This document shows positions 32,692 through 40,855 of a stretch of DNA of 40,855 bases, piece after piece. The position numbers and the translations under genes were made by a program. This stretch comes from Gnetum montanum. Taxonomy: Eukaryota; Streptophyta; Gnetopsida; Gnetales; Gnetaceae. The notes beneath the pieces are model-generated. The model saw nothing but the letters and a program-made list of their open reading frames with translations, had not been told where the DNA came from and made no database searches. The DNA is taken from positions 163,879 through 204,733 of the forward strand of contig MNCI01034249.1 in assembly GCA_015680685.1 (NCBI GenBank), read 5' to 3'. The number at the start of each line of letters is the position of its first letter. Positions within the stretch are counted from its first letter, which is position 1.

Positions 32692-33587
32692 TGATGGGCA
32701 GTCAAGGTACACCTACACCCAACCATACGAATCATGAAGCACTCATGCACAATCTAATCAAATTCCTTGAACTCTGTCTTCTAATACACTAGTCTTCTAG
32801 GTAGTACAATTTTCCCTAATAGTTTTTTGTTGTCTTCTCAATTACATTTGTGATGCACAAAGGTGTGATTAAGTGTAATCAAGGCATATGATTTTTATTA
32901 CTTTATGTTTTATGCCCTCGATGCTTAAAATAGAGAATTGAAGTATTTTAATAATTAATTTAATTTAACTAATTAACTAATCTCTAACTAGTCCTAACAT
33001 AAGCATCTGGTCCCAATTTCTGTACACATCCTAAACCCACGTATCTACTACTGGGATTACCAAGTGAATACATGTTTATGCTTGAAATAGTCATACTTAT
33101 GTGTTAAATCTATTTAGATTAATTAATTAACTAATCACTTGAAATCTAATTTAGCTTAATTAATGGAATAATTAATGAAAACAATAAATACATAAATAAA
33201 TCATTAATCTATTTCAATTGCTACAAGGTTTGATCAAAAGGCTCATCTTTATTGTCATTCACATTAGTGTGTTTAGGTACAATAGTGCTCAAATAAAGAT
33301 CTGTACACGTTTTGACTCCTACTACAAGTACTTAGAAAAATATTCTAACTGTTAACTGACAAAACTACAAGATCTCTACTATAAATATTACAAGACATGT
33401 CATAAACACATCTAATGAACATGTATTTATAGACTTTATTTAATAGCTACATTGACAGGGTTCCATAGATGCAGCAAATGCTACATCAACATGGCCCCAT
33501 CGATGAGGCAACATCACATACATGGGACCACATCAATGAGGCCACATCAATGGTGGCCTGTCAATGTGACACAATGACAATTCATCA
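32692..33587 (-). repeat. 5' LTR of element C (896 bp)
   Basis: On the minus strand it begins TGATGAATTG (33587) and ends TGCCCATCA (32692). A TATA box (complement of 33424-33432) follows a U3 that holds CATCGATG and CATCAATG palindromic words (33498-33505, 33531-33538, 33545-33552). AATAAAG lies near 33253-33259 on the minus strand. U5 shares tggtaatcccagtag and gtatggttgggtgtag words with other members. Confidence 0.83.
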
Positions 33588-33594
33588 ACAAGGT

Positions 33595-34110
33595 TTAGCA
33601 TAATGTTTATTTTAATGCACTTTATTATTATGCAATTTACATTTATGAATTTAACTAATTAGTTGAATATGAATAATTAATGCACATAAGTATGACCATC
33701 TCGAGCATATCTTAATGCTTGGTAATCCTAGTAGTGCTTGTCGCTTGATAACCCAATAGTATTGTGACATGTTCAAGATGTATATGATAGGTGGAACCAA
33801 ATGCTTATGCTAGGAATTAATTAAGGCATTCAATAGTTTATTGGATTAATCAGAACTTAATTACTTTATTTTACGCTTAGAAAAAATAGATTAAAAAATA
33901 TTAAATTATACAAATCATGTGCCTTAGTTAAACATTACCATATACTTGCACTTACACAAGTGGAACTAAGAAGACAATGATCACATCCTTATGTTTATCA
34001 TCTTAGATTATGGGCACTTAGAGAACTAAAGTCTACAAAATTTGACTGGATCATGAAGTGAACACTTGTGATTCATATGGTTGGGAGTAGGAACTACTTG
34101 CTACTCATTA
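33595..34110 (+). repeat. Plus-strand LTR remnant, head-to-head with C
   Basis: The 3' part of a group LTR: cttggtaatcctagtagtg, acaagtggaactaagaagac, ctaaagtctacaaaatttga and the end ctactcatta. U3 with TATA is missing and no PBS follows (ttgattaagg). C appears to have landed in this LTR, or a deletion joined the two. Confidence 0.7.
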
Positions 34111-35064
34111 TTGATTAAGGAAATAGAGGAAGGTTTGAAGAATAAGTTATTCCTAAGATATATCGATCTAGTAACAATTGTCCTTTGTAGAGACTTCAAT
34201 GCAAAATTTGGAAGTAGTGCTTATCAATTCTTAATAATATGGATGTGTAAAAGAATCCTTAAAAGCTGAACTTGATTTAAAAAAGATGTTTCCATCAATT
34301 CAACATGCAATTCCATTGGCTAGTACATATTCTACTTACTTTGAATCTTCAATAGATAAATGAGATCCTAGAATTTAGTAATAGATGTTATTGATGAATT
34401 GTACTCATCAAGAATCACTTTTTACTAATTTCTCTGCCATGATTAATAAAGATGGATGAACAAAATTTTTCATTGAGACCCTAGATTATATTTGGTATGA
34501 TGTTTGATTCTTCCAAGTTACCAAGTTACTAGAGTTAATTTCTAAATAAGAAGTTGAGAAGAAGCAAGATCAAGCCTTATCTTTCTAAATAAGACCATCA
34601 TTAATTTCTAAGGTTGATCAAGATTAGGAAGTATCTCAACCTTACTTTTATTAATGATTTTCATAATTTTCTTTATTTTTTAATTTATTTTTTAATTTGA
34701 TAAGTAAGATTTTTATGGTAATTCAAGTTAAGTATAAGGATTTGCCCTACCTTCACTTGTATAACCAGATATGAGTAGCACAATGTATGACCTTGCTTAA
34801 GACTAGTGATTGGTGGTTGGTAGACCTTTAATTCATCACTTGTTCTTATCTTAGAAAATGAGGTAAGTATTAATAAAGCAATATTTGAATAGTTATACAT
34901 TTTTTTCTCATATGTCTTGTTTATAGAATAAGAAAGAAACAACTTCAAGACCAAAGAAGAAATCAAATTATTGGAGCATATAAGCATAAAAGGATCATTG
35001 GAGATAGAGAAAGATAGTAAACATGAACTCTTTCAAGGAAGAACAAAACCTAAGGTGGGTAGAT
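34111..35064. other. Unassigned AT-rich DNA
   Basis: No domain or repeat recognised. Open frames at 34081-34269 (plus) and 34685-34987 (minus) have no motif; the latter lies in very T/A-rich sequence. Confidence 0.35.
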
Positions 35065-35638
35065 TGTATTGTCCCTCTTCCCAAAAGTTGTTGTGGCATA
35101 ACAAAGATAGTGTCTCTTCATAACAAATGTTATCATTATTGTAATAATACCCAAAAGAGGAATTGTAATTAAGACCTAAAAGGGCATGTTGTAATAACAA
35201 ACATGTCTCTTGAGGTGACCTTTGGGGATTTTACCTAAGGTATTTATACTTGGGCTTAGAGGGTGTATCAATATAAAGTTGCAAAGCTGATAAAAGGTAA
35301 CTAATTGATGCTAGCTAAAGAGGGACAAGAAGAGGACTAGTCATTCCTTATGGCTGGTTGTAGGCCTAACCGTGATGGTGGTGTTGGATTTCCTCTAAGG
35401 GATAGATGTCAAATTAAAAAAACCACAAGGAACATTCTCTGGGCATGATCCAAATACACTATTTTGCATCAATAAAGCACTCTTTCCTCTTTTCTTCAGC
35501 ATTTTTGTTGTTATTTTCTTTAGGCATAATGTCGAATGTTGCATATATTTGACATTTGGTATATTATTTCCTTATGAATAATGTCTAATATACCATATAT
35601 TTGGTGTTTTCCATGACATTTGGGAATGGGATGTCACA
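35065..35638 (+). repeat. Solo LTR of the 6070 family (574 bp)
   Basis: It begins TGTATTGTCCC and ends GGGATGTCACA. It is similar over its full length to 6070-6642 but no PBS follows (ttagatgtag), so it is a solo LTR or isolated 3' LTR. The flanks tagat (35060-35064) and ttagat (35639-35644) suggest a 5-bp target duplication with a one-base offset. Confidence 0.75.
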
Positions 35639-36116
35639 TTAGATGTAGAAGCTCAGTATCTCTCAACAACTATTCCAATCAAGTATCGAAGTGTCATTAA
35701 TAAGCTTTGCTTAATTTTATATCATCTTAGGATTTAAAATGAAAGATTGATTTAACTCTTCCAAGAAGAGCATATCTATTGATTCTGTAGGTTAAGAGCC
35801 CTTATAGATGAGTTACGTGTACTTATTTGTTATATTGTGACTAACCATTTGAAATGGTATTATAACATTACAATAAAGCACTTGTATGATTTGTTTTTAT
35901 TGCTCCTATTGTTACTTAGTTAATTTGTAGAGTCTATCTTTACTTTTCATGAAAATGTAATATTCATCGAATAGATCCTATGAATCTTCAAAAGTAATAA
36001 AGATTTAGTTTTAGTTTTCAATAAATGCTTCTATAATTTTTTAAAAACTAGATAAGCAAAGAAAATATGCAACACAAACAATAGAGAGAAATACTAAGGC
36101 TTAAGCATACGCTAAG
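35639..36116. other. Unassigned AT-rich DNA
   Basis: Nothing recognised between the solo LTR and the 5' LTR of element D. Confidence 0.35.
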
Positions 36117-36906
36117 TGATGGGATGCGATATCACGTCCTTCCTGGTGATATCGCGTATGCGGTATCACAGCCCGCCACCAATTCTATAAATAAGAGGCA
36201 TCTCTCCCTTGTTTCTCCATCTAGATCTAGACCTTAGCTAAACTCTTATCATTTTTCCATTCTATAGTTAGAATAATTTCCATGTGCCTGTAGTAGGAGT
36301 CCTAAAGTGAACGGATCTTTATTTGAGCAATTCTGTACTTGAGCACACAATTGTGTACGGAAATAAAGAAAATTTTTTGGATAAATCTTGTAGTGCATGG
36401 ACTAAGCTAAATATGACTTTAATTATTGTTAATTGTTTAAATTCTTTCTTAAGGACTTAATCTCTCTCAACCCTCAACTCTCATAGTTAAGTGCATTCAG
36501 TACGACCGCTTCGAGCATGTGCGTTATGCTTGGTAATCCCAGTAATGAATAGTGTTTGGTAATCCAAGTAGTGTTGCATTGGTTCAGGGTGTGAAATGGC
36601 AAGTGGGAATGGATACTGATGCTAGGATAATTAAGGCTTAGTTAGTTAAAGTTAGTTACTTAGTCTCTTCATCCTTTTCCTTCCTAGCATAGGCGATTAA
36701 AACATAAAAGATATAAAAATCACATGCCTCAAGCTTACTTAACCATACAACAGTGACAAATACAAGTAAGCTTGGGAGGACAACGATTGATTAACCTTAG
36801 GTGTTCCATAAGGCGTGTAGGCACTTAGTCTGCAAAGTTTGACCGGATCGCGCGTGTAACACTTGTATTTGTATGGATGATTGTAGGGGTACCTCGCCAC
36901 TCATCA
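36117..36906 (+). repeat. 5' LTR of element D (790 bp)
   Basis: It starts TGATGGGATGCG and ends CCACTCATCA. U3 has GCGATATCACG, GTGATATCGCG and GCGGTATCAC words in 60 bases, then the TATA box CTATAAATAAG (36185-36195). AATAAAG lies near 36362. The end is identical to that of Z over ccactcatca. The start is less sure because the first bases are diverged. Confidence 0.8.
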
Positions 36907-36926
36907 TTGGCATCATTGCCAAGGAC
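36907..36926 (+). other. Primer-binding site, tRNA-Asp type (element D)
   Basis: TTGGCATCATTGCCAAGGAC abuts the LTR end. It is close to the Athila-type tRNA-Asp site, with transitions. Confidence 0.75.
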
Positions 36927-37052
36927 TAAGTTCTTTGTGCACTAAGTAGAACATAGGAAATCATCTACATAGTTGGAAAGCTTAAATAAGCCCTTAAGGT
37001 TTATCATACAAAAAATAACATAACGACAAACAACACACTGAACTAAACTCAG

Positions 37053-39495
37053 ATGTCTTCTTCTCCACAAAAAAGCACTTCACCACCTAGGGATCACACA
37101 AGAGATAGTCGGTGGCACAACATACATAATCAAGAACCACCAGTTCTTCAACAATTCAGTGTGGTATATATTCATCATGATGAATATATACCCAACTTTA
37201 CCTTTGTCTTCCATCAAGATGAACAACTGCGATGGAGAGACTTGGAGGGTAATATAGTGTTGCCTCTAGATAGAGCCACCCCAACATGCTTCTTCGTGTC
37301 CTTGCACGAATTGACATGTCACAATTATACGTTGAGTACGTTGCATGCAATTACAACATGAGGGAGTACCATCCCACAAAAGCACAATGTCAATGGGACT
37401 TGCGGCAGGAGAGTTACCACACATCGGTGAAGGGCAAAGGCCTCCATAATGCATCACCCATTATAAGAGAAATTAAGGGTGGCGAACCTATCTCAATAGG
37501 TTCTCCATGAAATGATGTTCCCCCTCCTAAAAATAGTGAGGAGGTAGGGTATTAGAACCTTTGCTCCGCAATTCAAAACCCTAGTTTTGATTCCCATGAA
37601 CACCAAGTGTTCAATGAGGGAACACAAACACAAGATAAGGGCAAGCATTCTGATCGTCATCACGATTGGGGTTGAGATCACCGAAGAGAGGGTAGGAAAC
37701 ATTGTCATGACAATGGTTTTCCTTCTTCTTCCCCTTCATCACACCATTCACCCTCTCCTTCCACATCTGGACACAGTCACAAAGAGCACAACCGTGAGGA
37801 TAAGGGTAAGGATAAGCAAAATGAGACACCTCGACAAGAAAGTCGAGAACGAGGACGAGGGCATTCTAGGGAATCAAGACATAAAAGAAGGGAAAGTAGG
37901 GAACCACGTACGCATCATAGACATCATGAGAGAGATGATCATGATGAACCCTTACTTGAAACTTGAAGCATGTTAGACATTATAGAGGCTGTTAGAATAC
38001 CTACAAGGCACCAAAAAGATAGTTGGATCAAGAGACTAGACATGAATAATATCCCATAGTTTGAGGGGGGATACAATGCTGATCCGTAGAATCACTTACA
38101 GGAATTCCATGATGCTTGTGCCTTGTAGAATATTTAAAACGAGTGGAAAAAGTTAAATTTGTTCCCAAGGACACTCATAAAAGAAGTAGAAAGTTGGTAC
38201 CGGTTCTTAGAATTGGAATCCATTAGACGATGGAGTACGATGTTAGAACTGTTTAACGATAAATACCAAACGTAATCCAGAGTGTCCAACTTATGTAATT
38301 AGATCCAAGGATGGAAGTAGGGTAATCACGAACCCTTGGATGCTACCATGGAAAGATATTATGCATTGCTACATCATTGCCCGGGCCAAGGTTACGCACA
38401 ACAGGATCAACTATGCCAACTCGTAGATGGGCTATGACACGAAACTAGAAGAACACTTGGAACATATGCCCAAGGGAGATTATTTGAACTTAGGTCCCAT
38501 GAAGTTCATAGATTTTTGGAGTAAGTAGGTAAGGAAGAAGGAGAGCTATGGAAAAGAGAAAACGTGGAAGAGCATAATCGCGATCCTTCCCTCCGAATGA
38601 AGGGAGTAAGATTCTGTGAGGAAGAGGATGAGTCACCACACGAAGAGTTGGTGAATAGAAAAACCTTGTCACTTCAAAAGTTAACAATCAAAGTGTTAGC
38701 TAAGGTAGATCAAATGTGGGACTCCTTAGATAGTAGATTCGAAATTGTTTTAAAAATCATAGAGGAGTCTAAGGAGCGAAGTAGTGACCACGATAAGAAA
38801 AAGAGGAGAGATTCAAACCATGCACGTAGCAAGGGTAAGGGAAAAATGACTATGGCCAATGAGGTTGTGGACTCTAATATGGACAATGATGGTGGATGTG
38901 AGATCTACCAATATGACCATCCTAAGGGATGTTGCCCAATAATCTCACATCTGCAAGAGTCCGGGGTGTATGCACTCAACCCAAGACTTAACAAATGGAA
39001 AGCACCTCGAAGGTTACCTTATCCTCAAGGTAACCCAAGGCAGTTCCACCAACCCTTAATGTATTATTAAAGTGGAACTCTGCCACAACCTATCAAGAAA
39101 CACCAGCAATGGAAATACCCACAGTCATGGGGGATGCCACCACCGAGACAACAATACCCTTACCGAAAACCAGATCTGTATGGCTATTACGTGTAGCAGC
39201 CGGTTTCTCCAAGTGACTCTATGGGTCACATGACTCCACAATGGCATACCAAGTTTTGGAGTATTTTAAGACTCCCTCTACTAGAAGAGATACTCCACAT
39301 GCATACCATCCTCCGAATCCATCTGCATCTCTTACACCGATAGTTCCACTACCACCCGCTCCAACGATGCAAGGGGAACTCCCCACTCAACTACAACAAC
39401 GTAATGCTACAGAGCTATAAACCTTCAACCCACTACTAGTTCTAACAACCGTACAAAGAGAAGACATTTCTTTAGAAGCAATAGTCCAAACAAGC
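37053..39495 (+). pseudogene. gag: gag of element D
   Basis: The ATG at 37053 opens MSSSPQKSTSPPRDH, then the N-terminal block VVYIHHDEYIPNFTFVFHQD. After a frame change near 37290 a second frame stays in register from about 37290 to 39068 with scattered stops: a Ser-rich tract (SSSPSSHHSPSPSTS), an Arg/Ser/Glu/His-rich block (about 37800-37945), the Retrotrans_gag core (FEGGYNADP, LNLFPRTLIKEVESWYRFLE, TMLELFNDKYQT, HCPGQGYAQQDQL, ETRRTLGTYAQGRLFEL; about 38050-38490), a Lys/Glu-rich helix open for 168 codons (38564-39070), and the knuckle CEIYQYDHPKGCC with its second Cys changed to Tyr. A Pro/Gln linker with MQGELPTQLQQRNA (39370-39410) precedes the insert. Confidence 0.83.
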
Positions 39496-39540
39496 TCTCT
39501 CAACTGAAACACCACAAAAATATTTAAGTGTTGTGCCAGC

Positions 39541-39618
39541 ATGTACACCCAGCGTTCACGCCCAGTGTCTACCCCCAGCATCTATGCCCAGCGTTCACGC
39601 CCAGTGTGTACGCCCAGC
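39541..39618 (+). repeat. 13-bp tandem array (6 units)
   Basis: Units with the plan GT.[CT]ACGCCCAG[CT] follow each other, such as GTTCACGCCCAGT (twice) and GTGTACGCCCAGC. Every third unit is nearly identical, giving a 39-base higher-order period. Related units recur at 39731-39820. Confidence 0.85.
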
Positions 39619-39739
39619 TCTTCAGCACACACGCCCAGGTACGGCAGAGATGCTCAACGACAGGATTTCCAATGGCAACATGAAGATTACACCGAAGAGC
39701 AAGGATTGAAGCAAGTGGACATCCTTCGGCGTACACGCC

Positions 39740-39822
39740 GGCGTATACGCCCAACATTCACCAGCGTATATGCCCAGCGTATACGCCGGCCTGATGTATA
39801 AGATATACGCCCGGCGTATATC
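39740..39822. repeat. GTATAC palindrome cluster
   Basis: GGCGTATACGCC (39740-39751, perfect), GCGTATACGC (39777-39786, perfect), and an inverted repeat with 10-base arms gatatacgcc and ggcgtatatc around one C (39802-39822). They lie 70-150 bases upstream of a TATA box. Confidence 0.8.
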
Positions 39823-39893
39823 GTGTTTCTAAATTGTAACGCCCGGTCTATACGCCACGTGTCCCCCCGTCCGCTTTTCCCGGTAACCCTACC

Positions 39894-39905
39894 CCTATAA
39901 ATAGC
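39894..39905 (+). promoter_or_regulatory. TATA box in the CpG-rich insert
   Basis: CCTATAAATAGC is a strong plant TATA consensus, downstream of the palindrome cluster. It suggests the insert carries its own promoter. Confidence 0.55.
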
Positions 39906-40146
39906 CCAGTTTTCCACATTTACAGGGTCCGCAGAAACTTACCAGAGCCGACCCAGAGCAATTACGGTGCTAAAACCCTCATACACTTACGCTTGCGCTG
40001 GAAACCCCTGCACGCTGAGCACAGTTCACGCTTCGCCTACCATGTCCGCCAGCTGCATCCTTCCGTTCACCGGGGCTTTACGTCCGCCTTATATCCCCAC
40101 ATAACTGCGTTAGACCGGTGCACAAAACTTTAATTCCATAATCTAT

Positions 40147-40342
40147 TGTTTACACTTGCTGCAAGTTCTTTTACAGTTTTATGTTAATTTGGTCCGCGCT
40201 TTGTTTACGCCTGTTTACGCTCGCGCTCCGCGCTCGGTTCGTGTCCGAAGACGACCACTGTTTACGTTCGCTGTGAGTTCTTTTTTAGTTTTACGTCAAT
40301 TTGGCCCACCCTTCGTTCACGCCTGCTTGCATTTTCACTCCG
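40147..40342 (+). repeat. Duplication with 112-bp offset in the insert
   Basis: Two units start TGTTTAC (40147 and 40259) and share gagttcttt or aagttcttt, tagttttacgtcaatttgg-like, and gtt[tc]acgcctg words in order over about 84 bases. Confidence 0.75.
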
Positions 40343-40523
40343 TCTCCATTCGTATACGCCCACTGTTCACGCCGTCTGCCTACTTACGCCCTACATCCAT
40401 TCACACTGTTTACGCNGGCAGGGTTGACTGTGCTTGTCCGCATCTCTTTCGGTGTTCGTTACATTCCAGCCTTGCACCGACGATTTCGATCAGCACATCA
40501 ACCACAAGTGGTTGAGTCTATGA

Positions 40524-40855
40524 CCACTCCTCCATCAAGTAAGGCTTCGGAGCTCCCTTGAAACCAAAAACAAAGCTCAACGCATACGGTTATGTTAACA
40601 CATATCACCACTAACTGGATAAAGGTGGGCTACCTTCCTAGGAAACTCTCTGACCTTGGAAGTTCCTTAATCTACCTCCAAGTTGCTGGGAATGAACCAC
40701 ACAAGGCTCTTCTTAACTCACGCTCTGGAGTCAACTTAATATTGCAAGAAATGTATAAAGCTTAGAACCTACCCCACTCAAGAAGAGCAATATTCAATTA
40801 GAGCTGGCTTACCAGTCCATCATTGTCCCTTTGGGACTTGTGGAGGACATTATTA
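40524..40855 (+). pseudogene. Start of protease of element D (window edge)
   Basis: The frame near 40620 reads GYLPRKLSDLGSSLIYLQVA, then PHKALLNSRSGVNLILQEMY, where the catalytic D-[ST]-G is N-S-R. A TAG follows at 40762-40764, and a frame change leads to the block that corresponds to KSNIKLELVDQSIT in A. The window ends inside the domain. Confidence 0.75.

Larger units (their letters stand above)
28056..33587 (-). mobile_element. Element C: 5' part of an Athila-like element, minus strand
   Basis: From right to left: 5' LTR (33587 to 32692), PBS, gag, protease, RT and the start of RNase H, all on the minus strand and in Ty3 order. RNase H ends abruptly at about 28055 in gag B. No integrase or 3' LTR is attached; the minus LTR end at 20189 might be its 3' LTR. 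Frame damage is heavy. Confidence 0.8.
39496..40523. mobile_element. CpG-rich insert between gag and protease of D
   Basis: Sequence homologous to A stops near 39490 and resumes near 40524 (actcctccatcaagtaaggc parallels 12750-12770 of A). The intervening 1 kb is far richer in CG than its surroundings. It has 13-bp repeats, GTATAC palindromes, then a TATA box (39894-39905) and further ACGC-rich DNA with a 112-bp duplication. The layout (repeats, TATA, downstream region, no ORF with motifs) resembles an LTR of another family, but I could not define TG...CA ends or a target-site duplication. One N lies at 40416. Confidence 0.55.
36117..40855 (+). mobile_element. Element D: 5' part of an Athila-like element
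   Basis: 5' LTR, PBS, gag and the start of protease in Ty3 order on the plus strand, running off the window. Gag and PBS are the least decayed of the group and CpG sites are more frequent than in A or Z, so D is probably the youngest. A foreign CpG-rich segment (about 39500-40523) separates gag from protease. Confidence 0.82.

Noticed and set aside
34685-34987. 100-codon minus-strand open frame
   Set aside because: It is Leu, Ile, Ser, Asn and Lys-rich in AT-rich DNA, without any motif or conserved copy.
39541-39801. 87-codon open frame with Arg/Pro/Ser repeats
   Set aside because: The peptide repeat is a direct result of the 39-base (3 x 13) DNA period; no start context or motif supports a gene.
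40156-40561. Overlapping open frames in the CpG-rich insert
   Set aside because: Low stop density follows from GC-rich composition; neither frame has a motif and both cross an N.

Overview
The window looks like a repeat-rich intergenic stretch of a large land-plant nuclear genome. The evidence is plant-type LTR retrotransposons with long AT-rich LTRs, a tRNA-Asp-type primer-binding site, Athila-like Gag, protease, RT, RNase H and integrase fragments, TATA boxes and AATAAA signals inside LTRs, and runs of N from an assembly. I see no intact cellular gene, no tRNA or rRNA gene and no CRISPR array. The species cannot be named from the sequence; the heavy decay and nesting would suit a gymnosperm or another large-genome plant, but that is inference.

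Layout from left to right. (1) 1-5550: the 3' part of a plus-strand Athila-like Ty3 element (called Z here). It has a Gag remnant (1-1362), a 3' spacer shared with element A (about 2130-2300), an unusual coiled-coil ORF just before the 3' LTR (2988-4572), a polypurine tract and a 3' LTR (4740-5550). (2) 6070-6960: an LTR of a different family with an initiator-Met-type PBS and a short internal stub. (3) 6960-9085: AT-rich unassigned DNA with two adjacent long palindromes. (4) 9086-19097+: a nearly complete, badly decayed plus-strand element A with 5' LTR, PBS, gag, protease, RT, RNase H, integrase, 3' spacer, PPT and a 3' LTR cut by a 947-base N gap. Its gag carries a locally inverted and scrambled insert of RT and gag pieces. 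(5) 20189-20912: a minus-strand LTR end and a plus-strand fragment of a second, Tat-type RNase H. (6) 20913-26120: a 5.2-kb imperfect inverted repeat with arms of about 2.1 and 2.5 kb, a roughly 650-base centre and several internal tandem arrays. (7) 26330-33587: minus-strand element C (5' LTR, PBS, gag, protease, RT, start of RNase H), fused inside RNase H to a second gag (B). (8) 33595-34110: a plus-strand LTR remnant head-to-head with C. (9) 35065-35638: a solo LTR of the family seen at 6070. (10) 36117-40855: plus-strand element D (5' LTR, PBS, gag, start of protease), interrupted at about 39500-40523 by a CpG-rich segment with 13-bp tandem repeats, GTATAC palindromes and a TATA box.

None of these elements can be autonomous as they stand. 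Reading frames are broken mainly by nonsense codons that look like C-to-T or G-to-A changes, as expected for old methylated DNA, and several catalytic residues are lost. Elements Z, A, B, C and D belong to one related group by Gag motifs, LTR termini (TGATGAGT...ACTCATCA) and PBS. The most unusual items are the coiled-coil third ORF of Z, the CpG-rich insert in D, the large inverted repeat with nested arrays, and the arrays of short palindromes upstream of the LTR TATA boxes.
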